This document shows, in pieces, positions 1 to 7,608 of a stretch of DNA of 20,243 bases (the first letter of the stretch is position 1; every line of letters starts with the position of its first letter). The stretch covers positions 1-20,243 of IMG/VR virus record IMGVR_UViG_3300035070_001961; one strand, written 5' to 3'. This DNA comes from a virus. The position numbers were made by a program, and so were the translations under genes. The notes under the pieces were generated by a model that made no database searches, had not been told where the DNA came from, and saw only the letters and a program-made list of their open reading frames with translations.

Positions 1-438
1 GAATCAAATGGTGTGCAAATGAGAAAATGGTTAGAACACGTAGAGTTGATGGAAAAAGAAGGCAATCAAAAAGTGCCTCAAGATCCTGATGTCAAGAAAG
101 CACCGGGCACACAGCCGGCTCCTTACTACGGCGGTCTTAAAAAATCAACTAAGAAGAAAAGACTAGTACACTTTAAGAAAGGTGCAAAGATGGATGATGA
201 CAATCCAGCTGCGTATAAACCAGCACCTGGTGATGCAAAGGCAAAGACAAAGCCAAGTAAGCACACTTTAAAATATAAAAGAATGTTTGGTGATTCAGTT
301 GATGAAAAAATAAACCTTGCAATGGCAAAGAAAAGAATTAGTCGTGAAAAACAACAAGATAAAATAAGACACGACAGAATGTTAGATAGAGCTCGTATGA
401 GAGACGTCAGACGCAAAAATAAGGAAACAAGCGCATGA
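1..438 (+). CDS. C-terminal part of a basic phage protein, cut by the window edge
   Basis: The frame is open from base 1, so the real start probably lies upstream; inside the window a GTG at 13 and an ATG at 19 are possible starts but have no clear ribosome site. The visible 145 residues are rich in Lys, Arg, Asp and Pro, with a KPSKHTLKYKRMFG stretch and a highly charged helical C-terminus (AKKRISREKQQDKIRHDRML). I recall similar tails on hypothetical proteins of marine T4-like phages, but I cannot name a function. The stop overlaps the next start (ATGA at 435-438), so it belongs to the same operon as the core-like proteins that follow. Confidence 0.75.
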   Translation, partial: ESNGVQMRKWLEHVELMEKEGNQKVPQDPDVKKAPGTQPAPYYGGLKKSTKKKRLVHFKKGAKMDDDNPAAYKPAPGDAKAKTKPSKHTLKYKRMFGDSVDEKINLAMAKKRISREKQQDKIRHDRMLDRARMRDVRRKNKETSA

Positions 439-686
439 TTAAGTTTAGTCAATACATTGTAGAAAATGAGGGACTAAAAAAGAAGGCAGCCAAGTCTGGC
501 ATTTCTTACGGTACTCTCAAAAAAGTTTACAACCGCGGCATGGCAGCATGGCGTACAGGTCACCGGCCGGGTACTACACCACAGCAGTGGGGCATGGCTA
601 GAGTCAATTCATACATTACAAAGGGAAAGGGCACGTATTACGGAGCGGATGCTGATTTGCGTGGTGCTAAGAGGAAAACAAAATGA
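435..686 (+). CDS. Small DUF5824-like phage protein with a capsid-targeting-like leader
   Basis: An 83-residue basic protein. The central motif, KKAAKSGISYGTLKKVYNRG then MAAWRTGHRPGTTPQQWGMA and RVNSYITKGKGTY, matches a widespread phage family that I recall as DUF5824; the number is from memory. The family function is unknown. The first ten residues, MIKFSQYIVE, resemble the T4 internal-protein leader MKTYQEFIAE and contain an I-V-E that fits the (I/L)-x-E rule of the T4 prohead protease. This suggests, by inference, packaging in the head. It overlaps both neighbours by 4 bp (ATGA), which implies translational coupling. Confidence 0.8.
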   Translation: MIKFSQYIVENEGLKKKAAKSGISYGTLKKVYNRGMAAWRTGHRPGTTPQQWGMARVNSYITKGKGTYYGADADLRGAKRKTK

Positions 687-1600
687 AGACGTTCGATCAA
701 ATAAGAGAAGAATTAAGCGAAGGCTACGAATCAAATAAAATCAAAAAAGTTCTTCGAATAGGAGAGGAAGTAGAACAAATTCATGAATTGAAATCATCAG
801 AGAGATCTCAAAATATTTTAAAAACAGGTATTGGTACCAAGGTCGGGCACAGTGGTCATGAAGGGGCTGAGTTCCAGCATGATGAAGCTGCTAAGAAGCA
901 TAAAGGCACTGAAGCAGGAAAACATCATGCAGCTGCTGCACAACATCATTCGAATGCAGTATCAGCTCTAGAAAAAGGCAATATAAGTAGCGCATTCAAC
1001 CATTCAAAACTTGCGAACAGGTCGGCATTGAAAGCCAGATTGGCTGGAGGTAGTAAAACTGATACCGAAACTCTTCATAACCACCATCAAGCAATTTACA
1101 AGGGCCATCAACGGGCGCAAGACCACGCCGCCACCCTAGCCGACCGAAAGACCAAAGCCAAAAAAGATAAACCTATTCAACGTGCTATTGGTCAGGCAAA
1201 GACTAAAATTAAAAGATCTCTTCGGAGGGAAGATGTTGAACAAGTCGATGAGATAAGCGATAAAATGCTTGCTCGTTACAAGAAAAAGGCATTTCAACAA
1301 TATAATGTTTCTAGAAAAAGAATGGGTGATGATGGTTATACTCCAGCGAAAAGAGCTCAACACGCTGATCGGTTTAGAAAACGCAGTAAAGGTATTGGCG
1401 GTTATTATCAAAGAGACATGGCCAAAAGAAATACTATAAAATATAAAGATGGGTCAACATTTGATATGGGCAGTGGATCAAAGTATCTACACAAACCTAC
1501 TAAGCATGATATGTATTCAAAAGGTAAAAAAGGCATGACCATGACAGGAAGACCTGCTTCTGCTATGCCTAAATCTTATCAGGATCCGGATAGGAAGTAA
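683..1600 (+). CDS. Putative internal head (prohead core) protein, His- and Ala-rich
   Basis: A 305-residue, strongly basic protein. Its N-terminus MKTFDQIREELSE resembles the T4 capsid-targeting leader and has I-R-E and L-S-E sites that fit T4-type prohead protease cleavage. Residues about 60-155 are a His/Ala-rich, probably helical segment (KHHAAAAQHHSNAVSAL). Residues 188-203 carry the motif VDEISDKMLARYKKKA, followed by RKRSKGIGGYY; the next two genes have the same arrangement. It is likely a core or internal protein assembled inside the prohead. That role is inferred from the leader and composition, not from a recognised enzyme domain. It starts in a 4-bp overlap with the upstream stop. 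Confidence 0.75.
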   Translation: MKTFDQIREELSEGYESNKIKKVLRIGEEVEQIHELKSSERSQNILKTGIGTKVGHSGHEGAEFQHDEAAKKHKGTEAGKHHAAAAQHHSNAVSALEKGNISSAFNHSKLANRSALKARLAGGSKTDTETLHNHHQAIYKGHQRAQDHAATLADRKTKAKKDKPIQRAIGQAKTKIKRSLRREDVEQVDEISDKMLARYKKKAFQQYNVSRKRMGDDGYTPAKRAQHADRFRKRSKGIGGYYQRDMAKRNTIKYKDGSTFDMGSGSKYLHKPTKHDMYSKGKKGMTMTGRPASAMPKSYQDPDRK

Positions 1601-1604
1601 AAAA

Positions 1605-2441
1605 ATGAAAACATTTTTTCAAGTTAGACAAGAATTGAGCGAACAGCTTAAACCAGAACATCAGGAATTGTTCGACAAACATAAGAAAGCTGCTGAATAT
1701 CACGCGGGGCAAAAGCGGCGATATTCCAGTTATTATAATAGTGCACACCCTAAAACTATAGCACATAAAGCAATGTCGCGTGCTCATGATAGAGTCGCGG
1801 ATGCCATAAGACTCCACCACGGTGGCGGTAAAGACGGTGTTCACCGTACTGTTCAACAACACTCACAAGATCTTCATGATACAGCAGATAAACATAAAAA
1901 TAGGATTGGGAGTGAACATGTATCTAACGCTCAAGATTTACATAAAAGTTTATCAAATATGAAAGAAGATTCAGATGCAGTCAAAGCTTTCTTAGCAAAA
2001 GGTGGCAAGATCAAAAAACTCCCACCAGCAAAAGCACAGGGCTATCATGGCAAGGATGATCCAGGCAAAGATATTAAAGGTATGCTCGATAAGCCTGACA
2101 CTAAAAAGTCTGTAATGGGTACTCGTAAAAAAGCCAAGTCAATGGAAGCAAACGAAGCAATGATTATAAGGTCTAAGAAACCTGCATCAAAACTTCGTAG
2201 GGATGCAGAAAGTCGTCCAACTGGTGTGAGAGAAATATCAAAGGGAATGGCTGGTCGCTATCTAAAGAAGGCACCAGCGAGTGCAGCACAAGCCGGTGAC
2301 ATGATGGCGCGGCCTACACCCGGTGCACCAGGTTCAGCAGCTACTATGGATAAAGGTGTCAAAAAATTAGTGAAACGATATAAGGGCACATCGATGGCTG
2401 TAGATAAACTAACTGGTAAAGCTAAAGTACCTGCAAAATAG
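1605..2441 (+). CDS. Putative internal head protein, paralogue of the upstream gene
   Basis: A 278-residue basic protein. The leader MKTFFQVRQELSE is nearly the same as in the preceding gene, including the L-S-E at 11-13, so the two probably share targeting and processing. A His-rich helical part (residues about 25-115) is followed by a VKAFLAKGGKIKKLPPAKAQG segment, which I recall from other marine T4-like phage proteins. At 208-223 comes VREISKGMAGRYLKKA, and the protein ends with KRYKGTSMAVDKLTGKAKVP. The motif order matches the flanking genes. The ATG at 1605 is preceded by AGGAAG. The function is inferred as packaged core or internal protein; there is no enzymatic motif. Confidence 0.75.
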   Translation: MKTFFQVRQELSEQLKPEHQELFDKHKKAAEYHAGQKRRYSSYYNSAHPKTIAHKAMSRAHDRVADAIRLHHGGGKDGVHRTVQQHSQDLHDTADKHKNRIGSEHVSNAQDLHKSLSNMKEDSDAVKAFLAKGGKIKKLPPAKAQGYHGKDDPGKDIKGMLDKPDTKKSVMGTRKKAKSMEANEAMIIRSKKPASKLRRDAESRPTGVREISKGMAGRYLKKAPASAAQAGDMMARPTPGAPGSAATMDKGVKKLVKRYKGTSMAVDKLTGKAKVPAK

Positions 2442-2449
2442 GATTGGAA

Positions 2450-4402
2450 ATGCCACTAGGAAAAAAAGCAGATGCTGGTGATTACGTAAAAGACTTTTAC
2501 AAATCGAAAGCACCACAGTTTAAAGGTAAATCAAAAAACAAGCGTAGGCAGATGGCCATCGCTGCGTACCTAGACGCACGTGATAAAGGTAAAGCCAAGT
2601 CAGAAGACATGACATTTAAGGTAGAAGTTGATGGACTACCTGCAATGTATATTGATGGCAATTCACCGGGCCAAGTGAAGAATCACTTACGTAAATTGAT
2701 CAAGCAACCTTCAATGATTAAAGGTGTAAGTCGTATGACAAAGTACGATGTAAAGAAAACATATCGTGCTAAAGCTCAAGGCAAAGATGTTGAAGAAGAG
2801 GATATGTCAGGTTACTTAAAATCTATTAGTGGACCTAGCCATAGAGGTAAAACCGCAACAGCCGCAGACATTGCAGCCATTAACAAGCATTTAAGGGATA
2901 CAAGAAAGCAGCGTGTAAGAAGTCACCCATTGGGATACAAGCATTCAGCTAGGGCCCAAGCAGCCCGGAGTGGTGTAAGTGAAAGATATGATTATCCACA
3001 CGGCACTGCAAAAGCGTACAAGGCTGCAACACCAGGTCAAGAAAAAGGTGACGGGTATATGGAGCCAAAGCAAGAAGCTGCACGTATACCACGTAAAAAA
3101 GGACAGCCGGCTAATTCTAAGAAACACAGTGATCTATATACTGATGAAAATCCGAAAGGTACGATTCACGGTCTAAAGTTTGCTACGGTTGCAGATGCAA
3201 AAGCTTCGGTGGCTAAGATTAAAAAGTCTAGTAGAAAACATGCACACAAAATTCAAGCAGCGATAGCAATGGAACAAAGAGCGAGAGTTGCTGGTAAAAA
3301 TGCAGAAGCTGCAGTATACAGAAAGTACATAAACGCCATGAAAAAGAAAACAAAAGCCATGAAAGAAAATTATATCGTTAAACAATATAAAAATGGTAAA
3401 ACAACAGGTGTAGTAAAAAGATTCAAAGGATTGAAACAAGCTACTGCACACGCTGATAAACAAGGCGGTGATCACAGAGTGCACAAAGAAGATAGTATCA
3501 AAACTAAACCTCCATTTGCTGATGCTAAAAAAATATCAACTAAACCTACCAAAGATCAGTTTGGTAATATAATTAAGAACCGCGCTAGGCATTTAGCTAG
3601 AAAAGCTGCTAAACAAGCCGGTGGTGACAAGGTAAACGAGTTGAAATATACAACGATGAACAAGTATATGAGTAAAGCTCAAAGAAGTAAAGATAGAGCT
3701 ACTAATTCTGCAGTTGCAACTATACTAAGAAAAGGTGATCATTCTAAAGATTTACAGACTATGAAAAAGCGTGATAAAGGTATGAAGCTTGCAAAGAGCC
3801 GCGCTGTAGATAAGATACGTAAAGGCCATAAAGCTAACGAAGAATGGGAAACTATAAGAACAGGGCCTGGTTTTAGAATACAAAAAGATAGTGATACAGG
3901 TGCCACAAGAAGAGTAGCTGATAAAGCCAAAGATAGAAAAATTAGAATTAGAACTGAAGCTGATGCCATGGATATGGTAAAAGCGAATAACGCTCAATCT
4001 AAAAAAGGTTATAAAACTGAAAAGCTTACGATACCAAAGATACGAAATATCATGTACAAAGGTGCAAAAGCTCTAGGTGATGTGCAAGCTGTACGTAAAA
4101 AGAAGGTAGGTAAACGTATTGCCCGGCGTGTTGCGGGTAAACTTGCAAGTCGTGCATTGAGAAAGCTAATTAAGAATGATGTACAAGAAGGTAAAGGTGG
4201 TAAACCAGAATCTTTTGAAGCACAATATAAACGTAGACTTGTAAAGACTACGAAGCCAGAGCACAAAGAAAAAGGTTACAACTGGAGGATCAAAGGTAAG
4301 GATAGACCAGAAATTTCTATTAAGTTGTATAAGTCTAAGCCTGGTCAAGCAGAATTTAATAAGCAACTTAGAAGAGTAGCGGGGCACGAGTTCGGTGGAT
4401 AG
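2450..4402 (+). CDS. Long modular basic protein, candidate polyprotein of the prohead core
   Basis: A 650-residue, Lys/Arg-rich protein. I prefer the ATG at 2450, with AGGA six bases upstream, over an in-frame TTG at 2444. Modules seen in order: DFYKSKAPQFKGKSKNKRRQ (residues about 16-35); a VEVDGLPAMYIDGNSPGQVK segment (about 58-77); GVSERYDYPHGTAKAYKAAT (about 175-194); a small ENYIVKQYKNGKTTGVVKRF domain (about 307-326); VNELKYTTMNKYMSKAQ (about 395-411), matching the repeat of the two upstream genes; and a basic C-terminal domain. V-x-E tripeptides (114-116, 176-178, 395-397, 578-580) often fall at module borders and fit T4-type prohead protease cleavage. Similar modules occur in different combinations in marine T4-like phages. 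The role is inferred as head-internal. Confidence 0.72.
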   Translation: MPLGKKADAGDYVKDFYKSKAPQFKGKSKNKRRQMAIAAYLDARDKGKAKSEDMTFKVEVDGLPAMYIDGNSPGQVKNHLRKLIKQPSMIKGVSRMTKYDVKKTYRAKAQGKDVEEEDMSGYLKSISGPSHRGKTATAADIAAINKHLRDTRKQRVRSHPLGYKHSARAQAARSGVSERYDYPHGTAKAYKAATPGQEKGDGYMEPKQEAARIPRKKGQPANSKKHSDLYTDENPKGTIHGLKFATVADAKASVAKIKKSSRKHAHKIQAAIAMEQRARVAGKNAEAAVYRKYINAMKKKTKAMKENYIVKQYKNGKTTGVVKRFKGLKQATAHADKQGGDHRVHKEDSIKTKPPFADAKKISTKPTKDQFGNIIKNRARHLARKAAKQAGGDKVNELKYTTMNKYMSKAQRSKDRATNSAVATILRKGDHSKDLQTMKKRDKGMKLAKSRAVDKIRKGHKANEEWETIRTGPGFRIQKDSDTGATRRVADKAKDRKIRIRTEADAMDMVKANNAQSKKGYKTEKLTIPKIRNIMYKGAKALGDVQAVRKKKVGKRIARRVAGKLASRALRKLIKNDVQEGKGGKPESFEAQYKRRLVKTTKPEHKEKGYNWRIKGKDRPEISIKLYKSKPGQAEFNKQLRRVAGHEFGG

Positions 4403-4688
4403 ACTAAAAACATTTATTGAAAAAGAAACCGGTAAAGATTCAAAGGGTCATTTTCGTGCAACCGAAAAAGGTGCGGGTATGACACAAAAAGGTGTTGACG
4501 CTTATAACCGTAAGACCGGTGGTAATTTAAAAACAGCGGTGACAGGTAAAGTTAAACCTGGCTCAAAAGCTGCAAATAGACGTAAATCATATTGTGCAAG
4601 AAGTGCAGGACAAATGAAGATGTTTCCGAAAGCGGCAAAGGATCCTAACAGCAGATTGAGACAGGCGCGTAGAAGATGGAAGTGTTAA
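4395..4688 (+). CDS. Small DUF6321-like basic phage protein
   Basis: A 97-residue protein starting at GTG and overlapping the preceding stop by 8 bp. The core motif, MTQKGVDAYNRKTGGNLKTA then VTGKVKPGSKAANRRKSYCA and ending in RRRWKC, is a recurrent phage signature that I recall as DUF6321; the number is from memory. The family has no known function. The N-terminus MDRLKTFIEKETG again resembles a short capsid-targeting leader with an F-I-E site. Strong basicity and the position at the end of the core-like operon fit a virion-internal role. There are two Cys residues, one of them the last residue. Confidence 0.75.
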   Translation: MDRLKTFIEKETGKDSKGHFRATEKGAGMTQKGVDAYNRKTGGNLKTAVTGKVKPGSKAANRRKSYCARSAGQMKMFPKAAKDPNSRLRQARRRWKC

Positions 4689-4691
4689 TAA

Positions 4692-5153
4692 ATGGCGACG
4701 AAAGTAAATGATAATACAGAGGTAGCATTACCTTTACGTAATATGATAAGTTTGATTGCTGCGGCATCGATTGCAACATGGGCTTATTTTGGTATCGTAG
4801 AAAGATTAAATAATCTTGAGACCTCTCAAACTATGATGAAATCAGATCTTAACTTTAATACAGAGTTTCGTATTAAATGGCCAAGAGGTGAAATGGGTAG
4901 TTTACCTGCTGACTCAGAACAGTTTATGATGATTGAACATTTGGCAAGTGAACTTGAAAAGTTAACAACAGAGATTGAAAGTGGTGAAGCACCATTCGAT
5001 CAACAACAAAAATTGCAAATTGATTTTATGCTGAAGCGAGTTGAAAATCTTGAGGCAGCTCATGAGAAGATACGTAATGATATTATGGATCTCATACACG
5101 CCTCAAGCAACATGAGACCACCGTCAGCAAATCAGGATCATTCGGGACACTAA
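4692..5153 (+). CDS. Single-span membrane protein with a coiled coil
   Basis: A 153-residue protein. After about 15 polar residues comes one hydrophobic segment (MISLIAAASIATWAYFGIV, about residues 18-36), then a mixed region with FNTEFRIKWPRGEMGSLPAD, and a charged helical stretch (about 75-140) suited to a coiled coil. The FRIKWPRGE-GSLPADSEQF motif is, as I recall, conserved in marine T4-like phages, with no assigned function. The topology is probably N-in with a long soluble C-terminal domain. It starts 4 bp after the preceding stop. An inner-membrane role late in infection is an inference. Confidence 0.8.
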   Translation: MATKVNDNTEVALPLRNMISLIAAASIATWAYFGIVERLNNLETSQTMMKSDLNFNTEFRIKWPRGEMGSLPADSEQFMMIEHLASELEKLTTEIESGEAPFDQQQKLQIDFMLKRVENLEAAHEKIRNDIMDLIHASSNMRPPSANQDHSGH

Positions 5154-5154
5154 A

Positions 5155-5325
5155 ATGGAAGCAATGGCAATTATTCTTATGTTAATGAAACCAGACCATT
5201 CTATGATGGAACTTGGTAAGTATAAGTCGATGGAGCAATGTGAACAGGCCATGCAGGTTGCAAAGACACAGTTTAAAAAGGGACATCTATCTTGCACAAA
5301 AGAAGGCGAGAAGATGAAGCACTAA
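5155..5325 (+). CDS. Small 56-residue protein with hydrophobic N-terminus and two cysteines
   Basis: The ORF begins at ATG 5155, one base after the preceding stop, and its own stop overlaps the next ATG (TAATG). The protein has a Met-rich hydrophobic N-terminus (MEAMAIILMLMK), then KSMEQCEQAMQVAKTQFK and GHLSCTKEG. The spacing of S-M-x-x-C ... S-C resembles that of the next gene, so the two look like a tandem paralogous pair. The two Cys residues could form a disulfide if the protein is exported, but no clear signal-peptidase site is visible. The function is unknown. Confidence 0.7.
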   Translation: MEAMAIILMLMKPDHSMMELGKYKSMEQCEQAMQVAKTQFKKGHLSCTKEGEKMKH

Positions 5326-5576
5326 TGGCAACAGGAACTTACTTTGTATTACTAATGTTTTTCGGAGAACCAGTGGGTCTTAAAGAGTACACTATACGTG
5401 AAAGTATGAGTGAGTGTCTTAGTGCAAAACGCACTATCGAACGTACACTCCGCGGCGGTAGATCAAAACAATACGGTGGATCAGTGCGAATATCATGTAA
5501 AAACTTAGAAGTAGAACATGATGCAGATTATAATATTATAAGATTTGTAACTAATGTAGATAAAGTATTGGATTAA
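5325..5576 (+). CDS. Small 83-residue protein with hydrophobic N-terminus and paired cysteines
   Basis: I start it at ATG 5325, in the TAATG overlap with the upstream stop, rather than at a TTG at 5292. The N-terminus (MATGTYFVLLMFFGEPVGLK) is hydrophobic but short. It is followed by YTIRESMSECLSAKRTIE and SVRISCKNLEVEHDADYN. The S-M-x-E-C ... I-S-C pattern parallels the preceding small protein. I recall such short two-Cys proteins from marine phages but no experimentally known role. It may be membrane-associated or exported. The next gene starts one base after its stop. Confidence 0.75.
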   Translation: MATGTYFVLLMFFGEPVGLKEYTIRESMSECLSAKRTIERTLRGGRSKQYGGSVRISCKNLEVEHDADYNIIRFVTNVDKVLD

Positions 5577-5577
5577 T

Positions 5578-5856
5578 ATGGCTGATACAACTAATCAAAG
5601 ACTTGATAGGATAGAGGAAAAGCTCGATAGGTTAGCTGAGGCCATGATTGCACTTGCGCGCGCAGAGGAAAAACTTGCTGCAATGCAAAGAAATCAAGAG
5701 AATAATCATGAACGTGTGAATAAGTTGTCTGTTAAATTAGATGACATTGAAAAAAAGGTGGACACTAATCACCGTACAGTATGCCTTATAAATAAACTAG
5801 TATACGCTGCTCTGATCGCAGCGGTCGGAGCGTATGTGGCTCAACTATGGTTGTAG
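5578..5856 (+). CDS. XhlA/holin-like coiled-coil protein with a C-terminal membrane segment
   Basis: A 92-residue protein. Residues about 5-65 form a charged coiled coil (QRLDRIEEKLDRLAEAM ... KLSVKLDDIEKKV) and residues about 71-90 form one transmembrane helix (LVYAALIAAVGAYVAQLWL). This architecture matches haemolysin XhlA-type proteins that cooperate with holins in some phages; the similarity is architectural, not a proven family match. It is a holin or accessory candidate, although the recognisable spanins lie 7 kb downstream. Alternatively it could be a membrane-anchored scaffold. The gene contains a T4-type late octamer that probably serves the next gene. Confidence 0.7.
   Translation: MADTTNQRLDRIEEKLDRLAEAMIALARAEEKLAAMQRNQENNHERVNKLSVKLDDIEKKVDTNHRTVCLINKLVYAALIAAVGAYVAQLWL
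5787..5794 (+). promoter_or_regulatory. Exact T4-type late promoter octamer TATAAATA
   Basis: TATAAATA is the T4 late promoter consensus, read by gp55 with gp33 and the sliding clamp. It lies inside the end of the upstream gene, 71 bp before the ATG at 5866, which would leave a leader of roughly 60 nt for that core-type structural gene. One or two such octamers are expected by chance per strand in a window of this size and composition, so position is the main support. Confidence 0.4.
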
Positions 5857-5865
5857 GAGAAAAAA

Positions 5866-6939
5866 ATGTTTGGAAATAATCCATTCGATTTACGTGGTAG
5901 GGCCACACAAGAAACGGTCCAAGAAAACAAATACGTAATACCAGAAGAGATCCCAGCAAATGAACGTACTGCTTTTCACGGTGCGGCAGCTGCTGCGGCC
6001 AAGGCTGGTAAAAAATCATTTAACTTCGGTGGTAAGACACACCCAGTTACAATGAAGAAAGATACTGCAAAGCAAATACCAACTGAAGCACTAGATCAAA
6101 AAGATAAGTCAACGCTAATGAAAGTTGCTAAGAAACTTAAAGGTGCAAGTGCTGCACATGCAGGTCAGTCAAAAGCCATTATGAAAGATATTCAGGATCA
6201 AAAAGATATGGATCCTAAAGATCACGTTGGTAAGAGTAAAAAGAATCCAGGTATGTTCTGTGTGTTTGATAAAGACGGAAAAGAAGTAAAGCTTTTCAAA
6301 GACAAGAAAGATGCTGAAGATTATGCAATGAAAAATCATGATAAACTAATGGGCGAAGGTTATATGAAAGACCTTGCCACAAACAAAACAGAACCAAAGC
6401 CAAAGTCTGATGCTCAGGTTGCAGCTGACTTTAAGAAGCGTCGCAAGATGGCTAACAAAGAAAAAGCTGAAGGCGGCGGTAAAGAAGGGGATGTTCAAAT
6501 GAACCCTAAAATGGAAACAGGTAGTAAATCAGAGTCTCGTATAAGAGAAGCTTTAATGTCAGTTCTCGAAAAGAAACACGACGATCACTACAAGTCTGCT
6601 ACTGAACCTGAGATGATGAAGGATAAGTTGAAAGGCAAGGGTGCACAAGACATGGCCGCCGGCGCTGAAAAAGAAATTAGCAAAGGACCAGAGGCACATC
6701 TTGATGAACCAGACATGTTGAAGAAAGATCGTGCAAAGATGACTTCAAATGTTAAGAAGTCTGCAATGCGTAAGAATGATAATCCAAAAGGTGATACCAA
6801 CGTTGTTCCTGGTGGAACACCAATGAAAGACCCTGCTGCTATGAAGTCAGAATCATACAATAAGATGTCTGGATTACTAGCGGCTTATGCATCGATGCAA
6901 AAAACTGAAGAAGTGGAAAAAGAAGAAGATGGCTCTTAA
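5866..6939 (+). CDS. Core/scaffold-type structural protein of marine T4-like phages
   Basis: A 357-residue, Lys/Ala/Asp-rich protein with a strong ribosome site (TAGGAG) before the ATG. Segments seen: a VQENKYVIPEEIPANERTAF leader, an Ala-rich stretch with AAAAAAKAGKKSFNFGGKTH (about 40-59), KGASAAHAGQSKAI (about 92-105), a compact FCVFDKDGKEVKLFKDKKDA segment (about 131-150), RIREALMSVLEKKHDDHYKS (about 225-244), and a C-terminal MRKNDNPKGDTNVVPGG. I recall these pieces from hypothetical or prohead-core proteins of marine T4-like phages. I-R-E, V-Q-E and V-L-E sites fit T4-type prohead protease processing. The structural role is an inference from composition and context. Confidence 0.72.
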   Translation: MFGNNPFDLRGRATQETVQENKYVIPEEIPANERTAFHGAAAAAAKAGKKSFNFGGKTHPVTMKKDTAKQIPTEALDQKDKSTLMKVAKKLKGASAAHAGQSKAIMKDIQDQKDMDPKDHVGKSKKNPGMFCVFDKDGKEVKLFKDKKDAEDYAMKNHDKLMGEGYMKDLATNKTEPKPKSDAQVAADFKKRRKMANKEKAEGGGKEGDVQMNPKMETGSKSESRIREALMSVLEKKHDDHYKSATEPEMMKDKLKGKGAQDMAAGAEKEISKGPEAHLDEPDMLKKDRAKMTSNVKKSAMRKNDNPKGDTNVVPGGTPMKDPAAMKSESYNKMSGLLAAYASMQKTEEVEKEEDGS

Positions 6940-7234
6940 AGGACCAAGAGGTGCAGTTCCCTCACCGCGTGGGTGGATGAATCCTAATACAAATGAAATA
7001 CTTTCTGTTCGTAAATTTACACAAGCGGAAATCGATGAGTGGTATGGTGTAGACACTAGCAATCCCGAGCCTACGACCGAGATGTTAGTTGAAGCACCTC
7101 GTAATAATACGAGTCTAGAAGAAATGACCAAGACAGAACTGGAAGCACTGGGCATGGAACACGGTGTAGATCTTGACAGGCGTTATTCTAAAAAGAAACT
7201 GATTAATACGTTAAAGGTTCTTGGTGCTGATTAA
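6929..7234 (+). CDS. Small structural-type protein with a C-terminal HeH/SAP-like motif
   Basis: I start it at ATG 6929, which has AAGAAGAAG upstream and overlaps the preceding gene by 11 bp; an in-frame ATG at 6887 would add a Lys-rich extension read from the other gene's coding sequence. The 101-residue protein begins MALKGPRGAVPSPRGWMNPN, has a Pro/Thr-rich middle, and ends in MTKTELEALGMEHGVDLDRR with KKKLINTLKVLG. That is a helix-extension-helix pattern (SAP/LEM/HeH type) often associated with nucleic-acid binding. I recall the family from marine T4-like phages. Its role is unknown; DNA contact in the head is possible. Confidence 0.75.
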   Translation: MALKGPRGAVPSPRGWMNPNTNEILSVRKFTQAEIDEWYGVDTSNPEPTTEMLVEAPRNNTSLEEMTKTELEALGMEHGVDLDRRYSKKKLINTLKVLGAD

Positions 7235-7245
7235 TATATAATGTT

Positions 7246-7608
7246 ATGGATGCACAACTTACTGATGATACATTATTTTTGTATGCTGCTAAACACTACT
7301 ATAACCCGCAGTTTTCTGATGTTGAAGAATTTTTTGAAGATCTCAAGAGATTCAAATATATTAAAAGACTTGTGAATCGTTATCTTGACACTGATGAATT
7401 TCCTCATCGTTTGTTATTAAATCATATTATAGTTATCTTCAATGTCTTTGGAATTGAAGCATCGTTGAAGATACTAGAGTTGAGGTTAGATGATAAACAT
7501 TGGCCGGTGATTAAACCTATTTTATTATATCTAAGTTATATACGAAATGATCAATACACAGGAATAGAGATGGATCAAACAGTAGTAGAATTTTTGAGGA
7601 CGATATAA
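7246..7608 (+). CDS. Conserved marine T4-like phage protein of unknown function
   Basis: A 120-residue, all-helical looking protein (LYAAKHYYNPQFSDVEEFFE ... FKYIKRLVNRYLDTDEF ... HIIVIFNVFGIEASLKIL ... YIRNDQYTGIEMDQTVVEFL). The sequence is clearly globular and, as I recall, well conserved in marine T4-like phages, where it sits with the next gene. No catalytic motif was recognised. I see no Shine-Dalgarno sequence before the ATG at 7246; the leader is AT-rich (TTAATATATAATGTT), so initiation may depend on low structure. Its stop overlaps the next start as TAATG. Confidence 0.85.
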   Translation: MDAQLTDDTLFLYAAKHYYNPQFSDVEEFFEDLKRFKYIKRLVNRYLDTDEFPHRLLLNHIIVIFNVFGIEASLKILELRLDDKHWPVIKPILLYLSYIRNDQYTGIEMDQTVVEFLRTI

